A stretch of 36,334 nt of DNA, from positions 1 through 36,334 of IMG/VR virus record IMGVR_UViG_3300009684_000080. The stretch is one strand, 5' to 3'. Source of the DNA: a virus. The stretch's first letter is position 1. The number at the start of each line of letters is the position of its first letter. Positions 26,095 to 35,637 of this stretch are shown in pieces. The position numbers were made by a program, and so were the translations under genes. The notes beneath the pieces were generated by a model. It was not told where the DNA came from. It saw only the letters and a list, made by a program, of their open reading frames with translations, and did not search any database.

Positions 26095-28529
26095 TGTCGC
26101 AGTATAGATCATCTGGTGCGTTAGATGATGCCATTGCCCAAGATGGTGATGGAGGATTTACAGGTGTGAACCAACGATTACAACTTAACCAGTTGGAAGT
26201 TGGTGAGGTTAGGGAGTCCCTGAATGGAAGGATGGATGGGTATTGGAAGCCCCGTAAGGGAGTTGTGGCGAGGACAGGATCACTGACCAGTGGTGGAAGT
26301 CCATTACAGTTGCCATTCCTTTTAATTGGATCAAGTGCAAAAACCATTGCATCATCTAGCCTTGCGACAAATGAAGTGACTATTGTTGTTACTGCTGGAC
26401 ATGGGTTTGCGGTAGGTAGCGTTGGATATGGACTAATTGCTGGATTGACATTTTCTGGGACTAACCCAAATGGTGTAAGGCTTTTGACTTATGTCTCATC
26501 AACTCAGATGAAGTTTTCCGTTACGGCATTGACTACTGCTGTTTCTGGTGCTGGCACATTATCTCAAGTACCAATCAATGATGCAGCTAACGTCAATGTA
26601 AGAGCATCCTGCTTATTCAGTGATCCAAACTCAGATAATGCTGAGAGCGTTGTGTTGGCACTAGACTCTAAGGCAATCTTGGTTAATCTCAATGGGTATA
26701 CTACGCAGGATATTGCATATCCTACTGGCAAGTCATTGGCTGGCAATACAGACATGATCCAAGCATTTGATCGTGTGTTTTTATTCCGTGATGGAGCGCA
26801 AGCATTTGAGTGGTTTCCTAATGGCAGACAGATTGAGAGTGCTAGTTCAAGTGCTTTTACTGTAACAATGCGAATTAAAGATCACGGACTTACTGTTGGT
26901 GACAGCATTGTTATTAGTGGGTTAACTGGAGGAACACCAGCTAACGGCACATTTACTGTTGTTACTATTACTGACAAGGATGTTTTCACTTATACGTTCA
27001 CTACTTCTCAAACACAAACATTTGGAATTACCAATGCAGTACTAAAAAATGGATTCACACTTATTCCAGCAGGAGTCTATGTACAACCACAAGTGTTTGT
27101 TTCTACCACTGGATCAGTGACAAATGGAGTTGTGAGCCTCACAGTTAGTGGTAATACTACTATTGTTAAAGGTGACACAATAACTGTGTATGAAACAGAT
27201 ATACCCACATTTAGTTCAATTTCTGGTCAGTCATTTGAAGTACTAAGTGCAACTACTACAAATATCTCGTTCATTGCTCCAGTAGCAAACTTGGCAAGTA
27301 TTACTGGCAGTGAACAAATTCAGATTGGTGGTCAATTTAGTATTGGAGGAGGTTTTATCCATCAACCAGCACCGCCATGGGGAGTTTACTTCCAGCGAAG
27401 ATTATGGGTTCCATTTTACTACGATCCAGCAGGCACGTTTAGCTCACCAACCTACACAAATAGGAACATTACTGATGAAATTGCCGTTTCTGACATTTTA
27501 GACAGTCATACGTTTGACCAGATTGCCAATCAATTCAGAATTACTGGTGGAACTGCTGATTTTCTTGTAGCAATGCAAGGATTCTATGATGATAAGCTTG
27601 TTGTATTGAATAGAAATAGCTTGCACCTAATTAGCGGAACACTAGGAAGCTTGGCCGACACAAAAGTTACGCAGTTGACAAGTGAAGTTGGATGCTTGGC
27701 AAAGAAAAGTGTCATGATGAAAGGTAACTCCATGTTCTTTTTATCAGATCAAGGAATCTATGCTGTTGAATTCTTGAATGATTACAATCTTCGGGGAGCA
27801 GATGAGCCTATTTCTAAAAATATCCAGCCATACATTGACAGAATTAATAAAAATCTAGCTGTTGATGCAGTTGGAATGCTGTTTAATAACCGATATTACC
27901 TTGCTGTTGCTTTAGATTCCGTATCAGGAGCAAATGATGCACTTGGGAACAATACAATTCTGATATTCAACTTCCTAAACAAGGCTTGGGAGTCAGTTGA
28001 CACCTTTGGTGCGAGTGATTTTGTCATAAAAAACCTAATTGTTGGAAGTGCCGCTGAAAGAAATAACATTTACGCTGTGACTTCACTTGGTGGACTTCAT
28101 CAACTAGAAGCTATCGAGACTTCCAATGACATTCTTGTATCTGATGGTGTTGCTACTAGCTTTAGTATCAATTCCTCTTTAACTACTAGGGGATATGCTT
28201 TAGGGAATCTTGATCGCAAGCGATTTACTGATGGACAAGTCACAATGCAATGCGTTGAAGGCGGTCTTGGTGAATATAATGTTTCATTTGCAGCGGAAGA
28301 TCCAGACAACAATCAATTTGTTGGTACTACAACTGACTTTCTTAATGGCACTGTTCTTGGAACTGGATCAGCTCCAGAAGATGAAACAGGAAATATCCGT
28401 TTTCGACTTGGCGGTATTAGAGGATATGTTGGAAGCCTTACCTTGACAAGAACAATCGGATCTCCTAAAATTACTTCAATTAAGATCACTGGTTCAGTGA
28501 CAAATAGACAAATCATTTCCCAAACATAA
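26094..28529 (+). CDS. Tail nozzle / stabilisation protein (tail tubular B-like)
   Basis: This 811-residue protein is a tail-tube component of the podovirus type. The N-terminus has GVNQRLQLNQLEVGEVRESL, as expected for the first strand of the nozzle family. Two inserted small beta domains (about 83-160 and 245-320) resemble the E1-FCCH-type fold (HGFAVGS, HGLTVGDSIVISGL). A central propeller-like part has FDRVFLFRDGAQAFEWFPNG and GGFIHQPAPPWGVYFQRRLW; WESVDTFGASDFVIKNLIVG follows. It would extend the tail below the adaptor and close the exit channel. Confidence 0.8.
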   Translation: MSQYRSSGALDDAIAQDGDGGFTGVNQRLQLNQLEVGEVRESLNGRMDGYWKPRKGVVARTGSLTSGGSPLQLPFLLIGSSAKTIASSSLATNEVTIVVTAGHGFAVGSVGYGLIAGLTFSGTNPNGVRLLTYVSSTQMKFSVTALTTAVSGAGTLSQVPINDAANVNVRASCLFSDPNSDNAESVVLALDSKAILVNLNGYTTQDIAYPTGKSLAGNTDMIQAFDRVFLFRDGAQAFEWFPNGRQIESASSSAFTVTMRIKDHGLTVGDSIVISGLTGGTPANGTFTVVTITDKDVFTYTFTTSQTQTFGITNAVLKNGFTLIPAGVYVQPQVFVSTTGSVTNGVVSLTVSGNTTIVKGDTITVYETDIPTFSSISGQSFEVLSATTTNISFIAPVANLASITGSEQIQIGGQFSIGGGFIHQPAPPWGVYFQRRLWVPFYYDPAGTFSSPTYTNRNITDEIAVSDILDSHTFDQIANQFRITGGTADFLVAMQGFYDDKLVVLNRNSLHLISGTLGSLADTKVTQLTSEVGCLAKKSVMMKGNSMFFLSDQGIYAVEFLNDYNLRGADEPISKNIQPYIDRINKNLAVDAVGMLFNNRYYLAVALDSVSGANDALGNNTILIFNFLNKAWESVDTFGASDFVIKNLIVGSAAERNNIYAVTSLGGLHQLEAIETSNDILVSDGVATSFSINSSLTTRGYALGNLDRKRFTDGQVTMQCVEGGLGEYNVSFAAEDPDNNQFVGTTTDFLNGTVLGTGSAPEDETGNIRFRLGGIRGYVGSLTLTRTIGSPKITSIKITGSVTNRQIISQT

Positions 28530-28530
28530 T

Positions 28531-29208
28531 ATGGCAGGAGTCGTAGATACAACAAATACATTCGCAACAAACGATGTGATTACCAGTGCGGCAATGAATA
28601 ACATCATTGACCAAACAGTATTTACAGGCGATGCGATTTCTGGAGGTACACTTGCAGTTACTTCTGGAAAATTAAAGGTAGCAACAAGTGGAATCACATC
28701 AAATGAGATGGCAGTTAATGCTGTAACGACAAATACGATTGCTGATGGCACAGTTACAGCAGCAAAACTTGCATCAGATGCAGTTATTCCAGTTGGGATG
28801 ATTCTTCCTAGAGCCGTATATGGTAATGCGACTGGATGGTTATTTTGTGGTGGAGCAGCAGTAAGCAGGACAACGTATGCAGCATTATTTGCATTGATTG
28901 GAACCACTTATGGATCTGGAGATGGAAGCACAACATTCAATGTCCCAGATTTACAAAGTAAATTTATTCGTGGAGAACTTACTGGAACGACAGCAGCAAT
29001 CGGAGCTACTCAAGCCTCAAATGTTGGAAGTCATACTCATAATGTGGACGTATTATTCAATCAAGCCAATTCAAATGGATCGGCATCACTAAGTGGAACC
29101 GATCAAACTCCAGCCAATCTATCTAAAACATTCACTACTGGAAGTGGCACTCAAACTGGAGAAACTCGTCCGATTAACATGGCGATGCCATTTTATATCA
29201 AGTATTGA
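28531..29208 (+). CDS. Tail fibre with phage tail-collar domain
   Basis: This 225-residue fibre has an N-terminal repeat-like part (ATSGITSNEMAVNAVTTNTI, DGTVTAAKLASDAV) and a tail-collar domain (about 90-150): GMILPRAVYGNATGWLFCGG, then YAALFALIGTTYGSGDGSTT and FNVPDLQSKFIRGE. The C-terminus ends ETRPINMAMPFYIKY, as usual for these fibres. It probably binds the receptor. It is short, so a partner fibre protein such as the spike at 7971-9518 is likely. Confidence 0.85.
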   Translation: MAGVVDTTNTFATNDVITSAAMNNIIDQTVFTGDAISGGTLAVTSGKLKVATSGITSNEMAVNAVTTNTIADGTVTAAKLASDAVIPVGMILPRAVYGNATGWLFCGGAAVSRTTYAALFALIGTTYGSGDGSTTFNVPDLQSKFIRGELTGTTAAIGATQASNVGSHTHNVDVLFNQANSNGSASLSGTDQTPANLSKTFTTGSGTQTGETRPINMAMPFYIKY

Positions 29209-29540
29209 TGAATGAATATCTTGCAAAAACAATTGAAATTTATGAGCAAAACAAAATTGATTTTCATGGTTTGCTTAACTGGCATTTATGTCATGGAATC
29301 GTTGTTTCTTGCTTTGATGGATTTGCTATGGGATTCTACACTCGTAGTGAAGATCCGACAAATCCTACTCCAATTTATCATTCAGACTCATTATTTGTTA
29401 CAATGTGTTGTGGAAATATGCAAAAATGCTTGCAGTCATTTAAGAGTGATTTTGAGTTTATCATTTTTCAAAGATCATTCAAAAACTCACCAAGGATAAG
29501 ATTATATCCTATGGAAAAATTCTTCAAACAACTTAAATAA
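29208..29540 (+). CDS. Conserved hypothetical tail-region protein
   Basis: This 110-residue protein starts at the ATG in the TGATG overlap (a TTG one codon earlier is less likely). WHLCHGIVVSCFDGFAMGFY then LFVTMCCGNMQKCL and a final RIRLYPMEKFFKQL resemble a small phage protein family placed beside tail and ejection genes. It is Cys-rich for its size. No function is known. Confidence 0.62.
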   Translation: MNEYLAKTIEIYEQNKIDFHGLLNWHLCHGIVVSCFDGFAMGFYTRSEDPTNPTPIYHSDSLFVTMCCGNMQKCLQSFKSDFEFIIFQRSFKNSPRIRLYPMEKFFKQLK

Positions 29541-29547
29541 TACAATT

Positions 29548-30432
29548 ATGGGCGGCTCTCCTAAAGTTCCAACTCCACAAACTCCGAATTACGGATCTGA
29601 TATCAATACTTTGCTTGGTTCATACCAGCAATCAATGCCGGGAGTTCTTGGTTTTGAGCAACAGTATCGACCTCAATTTGGTAATTTGAATCTTGGTGAT
29701 GTTCAAAATTTCTTACAAGGTGGACAGGGACAACAGGGCATTCAAGGACTTGGTGGACAAGCATATCAAACTGGAATTAGCCAACAACTTGCCGCACAAC
29801 AGCAGCAACTAGCTGGACAGCAAGACCAGACTCAAGGATTGCGTCAGCTTCAAGCTGGATTATCTCCAGAAGCAGCAATGGCTACCCAACAAGCCTCTGA
29901 TGCGGCTAGAACTGCTTACGCTGCATCTCTTGGAGTTACACCAGAGCAACAACGCATGGCACAGCAGACAGCGCGTGAGGCAGCACAAGCAAGCGGTCGC
30001 CTTGGAAGTAACTCAGCTATTGCTGGTGAGATCCTCAACCGTGAAGATATTCTTGCTCGCAAACGTGCTGAAGCAGCTCAAGCGGGAAGTCAAGCATTTC
30101 AATTTGGGCAATCGTTTTATCAACAGCCGGGACTTCAAGCACTTTATTCAACTCCTGCTGGAATGCAGATTGGTCAAAACTATCTGAATGCTGGAATTGG
30201 CTCTATTGGACAATCAAGTCCACAACTTTTCGATATTGGACAAGCACTTAATCTTGGAGCAGCACAACGTCAGAATGTTCTTCAAGCTCAACAAGTTAAT
30301 GCTCAAATCAAATCATCAAACCAAGCATCCGGGATGGGACTATTTGGAGATATTGCAAAAGGAGTTGGCGGAATTTTAGCAGCACCTGCAACAGGTGGAA
30401 CCTCACTATTTGCATCATTCTTAGGAAAATAA
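29548..30432 (+). CDS. Internal virion (ejection) protein 1, Gln/Ala-rich
   Basis: This 294-residue protein is very rich in Gln, Ala and Gly. After MGGSPKVPTPQTPNYGSDI, a long Q-rich helical part (about 50-200) contains GRLGSNSAIAGEILNRED, and the C-terminus is a glycine-zipper-like, membrane-active sequence (GLFGDIAKGVGGILAAPATG). This layout fits a small ejection protein like gp14 of T7-type phages, which inserts in the host envelope as DNA enters. It is the first of three such genes in order of size. Confidence 0.7.
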   Translation: MGGSPKVPTPQTPNYGSDINTLLGSYQQSMPGVLGFEQQYRPQFGNLNLGDVQNFLQGGQGQQGIQGLGGQAYQTGISQQLAAQQQQLAGQQDQTQGLRQLQAGLSPEAAMATQQASDAARTAYAASLGVTPEQQRMAQQTAREAAQASGRLGSNSAIAGEILNREDILARKRAEAAQAGSQAFQFGQSFYQQPGLQALYSTPAGMQIGQNYLNAGIGSIGQSSPQLFDIGQALNLGAAQRQNVLQAQQVNAQIKSSNQASGMGLFGDIAKGVGGILAAPATGGTSLFASFLGK

Positions 30433-30435
30433 TTT

Positions 30436-31896
30436 ATGGCACTTCTAGGACAATCAATCAATCCAGCCTTATTTGTTCAAGATTACTCTGGCTTTACAAA
30501 AGCCGCAGGAATTCAAGCACAGGGAATGCAGAATCTTGGACAGCAGATTCAAAGCGTTGCAAATGACTATGCTGCGAATAAAAAAGAAGAATCAAAGCTA
30601 AGTGCGGCAAAGAAAGCTGGCATTGCTGATATTCAGGCAGCTATTCAGCTAAGTAAATCAAGTGGTCTTGGCATGGAGTCAACACTTGAGCCTCTACTTG
30701 CTGCTGCAACAGATCCAAACTCATCATTGATTGAGCAAGCTACTGCTGCCCAACAAGCATCACAGAGCATTGCTTCAAATATGAATGCCAAGTTCAAGAT
30801 TGAAGAGCTTAATATGCAGCGTCAAGCAGCTTCAAGAGCAGGAGCAATGGATGCAGCAAAACTTCAAGCTATTGCTGATGAGAAGAATCAAAGAGACGCA
30901 TTATCTAGTGCTATTGGGAATCCATTATTCCAAAGCGTTGTTTCACAACTACCAACTGAAATGTCAAAATCAATTTTGGCAAGTTCTGAAAATCTTACTC
31001 CATCTCAAAAGTTTGATTTGGCAAATTCACTTACGCAATTTGTTCCAAAACCTAAAAATATTACAGCTCCACGTGTTGAGACATTTGATACTCCACAAGG
31101 AAAAGTCCAATTACAGCATGATGAATCTACTGGAAAATGGATTCCAATTCAAGCTACTGGAGTTGATGGACAAGTTGGAGTTTCCCCTGCAACATCACTT
31201 CCACTTGTTAACCCTCCTGCTGGATATGAATCATATAGAACTCCATCTGGAGGAATTGGAGTGAGGCCACTAGAGGGAAGTCCAGATTATGTTAAGCAAG
31301 AGCAGGCAAGAGCCGCTGAAGAAGCACTGAAAGATCAAAGAGCAATTAGTGGAGCAACAGTAATTCAAGATGCTTCAAGAGCATTAGCAGAACTTAAAAA
31401 TATCACTCAAGGAACTGGAATTATTGCAGCAAATGCCCGAGCAGCAGCTTCTGGGATTAAAGGGACTCCAGAATATAAGATATTAAATAATTATATTCCA
31501 ACTATTGTTGCAAACATAACATTTGATAAACTTCAAGAATTAAGACAAAATTCACCAAGTCATTCATCTGGACTTGGATCACTAAATCAAGGAGAAGCCA
31601 GTTCATTGAGAGATTCTGCTGGAAAATTAAATGACATTAGTGATCCCGTACTTTTCGCTGAAAATTTAATTCGTGTTCAAACAAAATTCATTGATGCTGT
31701 TCATGGAACATCAGCACAACGCCAAAAACTTGTTGATGATGGCAAACTTAGTCGAGTGGAAAATCTTAAAATTGAATCACTTTATCCAGACATTCAGATG
31801 TCAGGTTCTGGACAAATGATACCAAGGAATATAACTCCAGCACCAGTATTTGTTCCCAGATCAGACGTTCAATCAATTATTGACAAATATAAATAA
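30436..31896 (+). CDS. Internal virion (ejection) protein 2
   Basis: This 486-residue, mainly helical protein has an N-terminal domain (FTKAAGIQAQGMQNLGQQIQ), a long alanine-rich coiled-coil part, a Pro-rich linker with FDTPQGKVQLQHDESTGKW (about 215-235) and a C-terminal helical domain (from about 290). It follows the first ejection protein by 3 bp and precedes the large one. Gene order and composition support the call; no catalytic motif is visible. Confidence 0.68.
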   Translation: MALLGQSINPALFVQDYSGFTKAAGIQAQGMQNLGQQIQSVANDYAANKKEESKLSAAKKAGIADIQAAIQLSKSSGLGMESTLEPLLAAATDPNSSLIEQATAAQQASQSIASNMNAKFKIEELNMQRQAASRAGAMDAAKLQAIADEKNQRDALSSAIGNPLFQSVVSQLPTEMSKSILASSENLTPSQKFDLANSLTQFVPKPKNITAPRVETFDTPQGKVQLQHDESTGKWIPIQATGVDGQVGVSPATSLPLVNPPAGYESYRTPSGGIGVRPLEGSPDYVKQEQARAAEEALKDQRAISGATVIQDASRALAELKNITQGTGIIAANARAAASGIKGTPEYKILNNYIPTIVANITFDKLQELRQNSPSHSSGLGSLNQGEASSLRDSAGKLNDISDPVLFAENLIRVQTKFIDAVHGTSAQRQKLVDDGKLSRVENLKIESLYPDIQMSGSGQMIPRNITPAPVFVPRSDVQSIIDKYK

Positions 31897-31901
31897 AACT
31901 T

Positions 31902-34900
31902 ATGGCAGATAGTACAAATAGTAATCAGGCATTTGATGAAATTCAAAATACGATTGTCAAAGTTAATGGAAAACTAGAAGAAGCAAAAGCACAAAATGAC
32001 ATTGATGCTCAGAATGAATACTCTTCTGACTTACAATCTCTTATTGGAGAACTTCAAAGATTTCGAGTTGAGGGGCAAGCTATTGAGCAGAAATCACAAG
32101 ACGCGTTAAAAAAAGAATTAGCAAGTCCAGACATCTTAAAGAAAGATATTGCAGTGTCATCTGCTGACATTTTGATGGGACAAGCTGGTGGAATGGGTGG
32201 AGCTATGCCACTTGGGCCTAAAATTCAGACTTATACTGATGCTAAAGTAGTCCCAATTCTCTCTCAAGTTCTTAATGCTCCAGAAGAAGCTATTGATGCC
32301 AAGAGTGGATTTCCACTTCTTGATCGTCTCTGGATTGGAATGGCTCCAACTGAAGGCGATAAGCAAAATTACCTAGTTCGTAAGTATGGGCAAGAAAACG
32401 TAACTCCAGTAAACATCGGAGGACAATCGAATTATGCCATTAAAACTGGTGATGGTAAAATCACATTGTTTGATGAAGTTGGACCAAGTGCAAAAGATAT
32501 TGCAGATATTTCTGGTGAAGTAGTGCCAATGACTGCTGCTACTATTGCCGCAACAACAGCCGCAGGATCAACTGGAAATCCATTTTTTGTAGCTGCTGCT
32601 GCGAATGGAGCATACTTTGGTGCAACTGGAATTCAAGATGCACTTGTTCGTGAGAGAATGGGTGAGAGAATTCAGCCAATGGAAATTGCTGCTCGACGAG
32701 GATTTGAAAGTGGTATTGGGATGGCTACTGATTTAGTTACTGCTGGTACTGGTAGATTTATTACTCGTCGTCTAGGCAAAGGAGTCATCAACCAATATGG
32801 GAAAGCTATTGCTGATGCTGAGCAAGTTCTGAGGAGCAAAGGTATGAATGTAGAAACTCCATTTGCTGCTGAGTTTGGCCCATCAAAACTTGAAGCACAA
32901 CAAAAATACGCAGGAAGAAATCCAAATAGTGGAGAATCAGTAAGACTTAACAAAAATCTTAATATCCTTTCTGATTATCAATCATCACTTACTCCTAATC
33001 CACAGACACCAGCAGCAACATTCGATAAGGTTATTGGCACTCTTCGCACTGAGTATGATGATTTAGTCAAAGCTGTTGAATCTGAAGATAAGAAAGCTGC
33101 TGCGATTATTCGCAAATCACTTGATGATAAACTTGCTGGAATTTCAAATTATCAGCAATGGAAAGATGAAGGGTTCCAGAAAGAACCTCTTGGTAACGCT
33201 CTTAATGCAATTTTGATTCAAGGAAAAGAACAAATAAATGAATTAAAGGGTAAAGCATTTAGACAATTTTATGATACTTCTAATAAAGCTGGTGCATTTA
33301 TTGCTCCTAAAGAAGCATCAAAAACAATTAAAAAAGCCATTTCTGTATTTAAAGGAATTAAGACCAATTCTGAAGTTGATCGAATTGTTGGGATATTGGA
33401 CGAAATGCACTCTTGTAAACTTAAAGCAGATAAACTTGAAAGACTTATCAATCAAGGCAAAGTAAAGCCAACAAAGGAAAATTTGAAAATTATTAAAAAC
33501 CTCAGGAATGCTTCTGCTCCACTTGATGTGGAAGCATTGAATATGTATGTACAAACAATTAGTCAAGCAATTCCAGAAAAGGGAGCTATTGGCGGGAAAA
33601 ACGCAGCTCAAGTCGCATCTGTTGCTGGAGGAGCTTTAACAAATTTGCGCGACTCAGTAATTGCCAAAAAGAAACTTGGAAAGCAATTTGCTGATGTTAA
33701 TGCTCAATACGTAAATGATGTTTTGCTTTTTGAAAGGCAATCACCCGGTGCTATTCTGAAAGAAAGATTAGGAGATCCTGTCCTCACCCCATCACAAATG
33801 GTAGATAGAGTTGTTTCTGACCCTGCCCATGTTGACGATGTGTTGAGGGCTATTTCACTTGCTGATCCTAACCAAGTGCCCAAATTTAGAGAACAGCTCC
33901 AAAGGGCTTATCTTGATAAAATTGGCTTAACGGCTCGTAATGGCCCATCCGATAAGATTGACTTCAATCCAGAGATTATTCAAAAGTTATACGGAGTTGA
34001 TGTCAATGGCGTACCCAATGCAAATTCTGGCAAGTTGATGGTTGGTAAGTTACAAGAACTTGAAGGTGCATTAAAAGATTCAAAACTCAATCTTTCAAAT
34101 GTTAAGCCAGATGAGGTTGATGCGTTATTCAAATCATTAAGCCAGCAAGAAAGAGAAGGAGTTGTAAAATCAATTACATCTAGGCTTGCTTCTGAGAAAC
34201 AAGCTGATTTAATGCTTGAAAATACTTTAATCAAACTTGCTAAAAAAGGAGAATGGACTAAAGTTGATAATGATGAGTTCGCAAGAGCGATGTTTAATGC
34301 TCCAATTCAAGATGTAAGAACTATTATAGGAAAGATGCCACAATCTGAAAGAATTTCTCTTAATGCTGATTTTGTTTCTCATCTATTTTCTCGCTATCCT
34401 AGTAATGGGCAAATGACCAAAAATGGTATTGAATTATGGAATGCTGATGCTTATTTAAATGATCTAAAGTCAGAAAAGGGAAAAGAACTACAAAAGAAAA
34501 TTATTCTAGTTCTTGGTCAAGACTTCTTTGATACATTTACTGCTTCTTCAATAGTTCAATCTGCAAGTAAGATGCCAACATCAGCACAGCAATCTCAACT
34601 TGCTCAAATTAGTATGCGAAAAGGTGGCATTCCTGCAATGATATCTAAAATCTATGGTAGTACAGTTAACAAACTTATGGGTGCTGCCTACTCAACTGGT
34701 AGATTAAAGCCTTTTCTTAGATTTATTGAGAAAGATGTTGGATATGAAAAATCTGATGAAAATCTTAAACGATTATTTTATCCGCTTGTAACTACAAATC
34801 TTGGGATTCGCGCATTGACCCATCAAAGCAGAAATGATCCTAAATTTGCAGAAGCAAATCAAGCAATGCTTAACATGATTCCAAAAGAAGAGGAGAACTT

Positions 34901-34925
34901 TAAAAATACATACGAAAATCAATAA
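31902..34925 (+). CDS. Large internal virion (ejection) protein 3
   Basis: At 1007 residues this is the largest protein. The N-terminus (1-70) is a charged coiled coil; a hydrophobic Ala/Thr/Gly stretch (about 205-250, VPMTAATIAATTAAGSTGNP) could cross a membrane; the rest is helical and Lys/Asn-rich. A C-terminal part has YSTGRLKPFLRFIEKDVGYE. This fits the long core or trans-envelope ejection protein of podoviruses. No transglycosylase or peptidase motif is evident, unlike gp16 of T7. Confidence 0.7.
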   Translation: MADSTNSNQAFDEIQNTIVKVNGKLEEAKAQNDIDAQNEYSSDLQSLIGELQRFRVEGQAIEQKSQDALKKELASPDILKKDIAVSSADILMGQAGGMGGAMPLGPKIQTYTDAKVVPILSQVLNAPEEAIDAKSGFPLLDRLWIGMAPTEGDKQNYLVRKYGQENVTPVNIGGQSNYAIKTGDGKITLFDEVGPSAKDIADISGEVVPMTAATIAATTAAGSTGNPFFVAAAANGAYFGATGIQDALVRERMGERIQPMEIAARRGFESGIGMATDLVTAGTGRFITRRLGKGVINQYGKAIADAEQVLRSKGMNVETPFAAEFGPSKLEAQQKYAGRNPNSGESVRLNKNLNILSDYQSSLTPNPQTPAATFDKVIGTLRTEYDDLVKAVESEDKKAAAIIRKSLDDKLAGISNYQQWKDEGFQKEPLGNALNAILIQGKEQINELKGKAFRQFYDTSNKAGAFIAPKEASKTIKKAISVFKGIKTNSEVDRIVGILDEMHSCKLKADKLERLINQGKVKPTKENLKIIKNLRNASAPLDVEALNMYVQTISQAIPEKGAIGGKNAAQVASVAGGALTNLRDSVIAKKKLGKQFADVNAQYVNDVLLFERQSPGAILKERLGDPVLTPSQMVDRVVSDPAHVDDVLRAISLADPNQVPKFREQLQRAYLDKIGLTARNGPSDKIDFNPEIIQKLYGVDVNGVPNANSGKLMVGKLQELEGALKDSKLNLSNVKPDEVDALFKSLSQQEREGVVKSITSRLASEKQADLMLENTLIKLAKKGEWTKVDNDEFARAMFNAPIQDVRTIIGKMPQSERISLNADFVSHLFSRYPSNGQMTKNGIELWNADAYLNDLKSEKGKELQKKIILVLGQDFFDTFTASSIVQSASKMPTSAQQSQLAQISMRKGGIPAMISKIYGSTVNKLMGAAYSTGRLKPFLRFIEKDVGYEKSDENLKRLFYPLVTTNLGIRALTHQSRNDPKFAEANQAMLNMIPKEEENFKNTYENQ

Positions 34926-34927
34926 CT

Positions 34928-35074
34928 ATGAAGGCAAAACTAAAAGTAAAAACCAAGTCAATGAAACAAGTTGGCTATCTCCTTAGTAAGGCAAGTCCAC
35001 TAACTTCAAAGGAACAGAACAAACTGAAAAAAGAGTTGCATTCTGGCAAGGTAAAGATTAAAAAAGCTAAATGA
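34928..35074 (+). CDS. Small lysine-rich basic protein (48 aa), second of its kind
   Basis: This 48-residue peptide starts MKAKLKVKTKSMKQVGYLLS and ends KVKIKKAK. It lies 2 bp after the large ejection gene and overlaps the terminase small subunit by ATGA. Same length and similar charge as the peptide at 3692-3838, but sequence relation is weak. Function unknown; a DNA- or RNA-binding role is a guess. Confidence 0.58.
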   Translation: MKAKLKVKTKSMKQVGYLLSKASPLTSKEQNKLKKELHSGKVKIKKAK

Positions 35075-35637
35075 CCGATGAGACTCAAACACAACCAACC
35101 GAGTACAAGAACATAAGGGAGGAGAAGTCTGCTTGGTTTCTTGAGATCAAGGAAAGAGCCAAGAATCTTCCAAGGGGTTCAGTTGAACACTATGCTCCAG
35201 CAGTTGCTGCACAAGCACTCTGGATGCTGGCTCAAGGCGCAAGGATTAAATCAATCTCAGAAAAGACTGGTTTAGGACATGAGACAATTCGGAAACTTGA
35301 ATGGAGACATAATGACACGCTTGAGACAAAGCGTAAGGAATTTTCCATGCGTTATGCTATTGCCGCCCAAGAGTATACTGACTTGCTATTTGAAAAGGCT
35401 GAGCAATTATCCAATGATTCAGAAGCTCTATCTAAAATTTCTCCAGACAAACTGGCTCTTACTATCGGCATTATGACAGACAAAGCAGCTCAGTTGACTG
35501 GCATGGCTGGAATGGTCATCGAGCATCGCAAGGGAGCATCTATTGATGATGCAATGAAGATGATTGCTGAAACCAAAGCAAGGATTGCAGAACGGATTAA
35601 ATCTCAAGCAATCGAAGCTGAAATTATTGAAGAATGA
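35071..35637 (+). CDS. Terminase small subunit
   Basis: This 188-residue protein precedes the large subunit with an ATGA overlap. It has a helix-turn-helix (about 56-80, RIKSISEKTGLGHETIRKLE) for recognising the packaging site, then a long helical oligomerisation part (YAIAAQEYTDLLFEKAEQLS) and a C-terminal tail with RIKSQAIEAEIIEE. Position and fold signs make it the DNA-recognition partner of the packaging motor. Confidence 0.8.
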   Translation: MTDETQTQPTEYKNIREEKSAWFLEIKERAKNLPRGSVEHYAPAVAAQALWMLAQGARIKSISEKTGLGHETIRKLEWRHNDTLETKRKEFSMRYAIAAQEYTDLLFEKAEQLSNDSEALSKISPDKLALTIGIMTDKAAQLTGMAGMVIEHRKGASIDDAMKMIAETKARIAERIKSQAIEAEIIEE

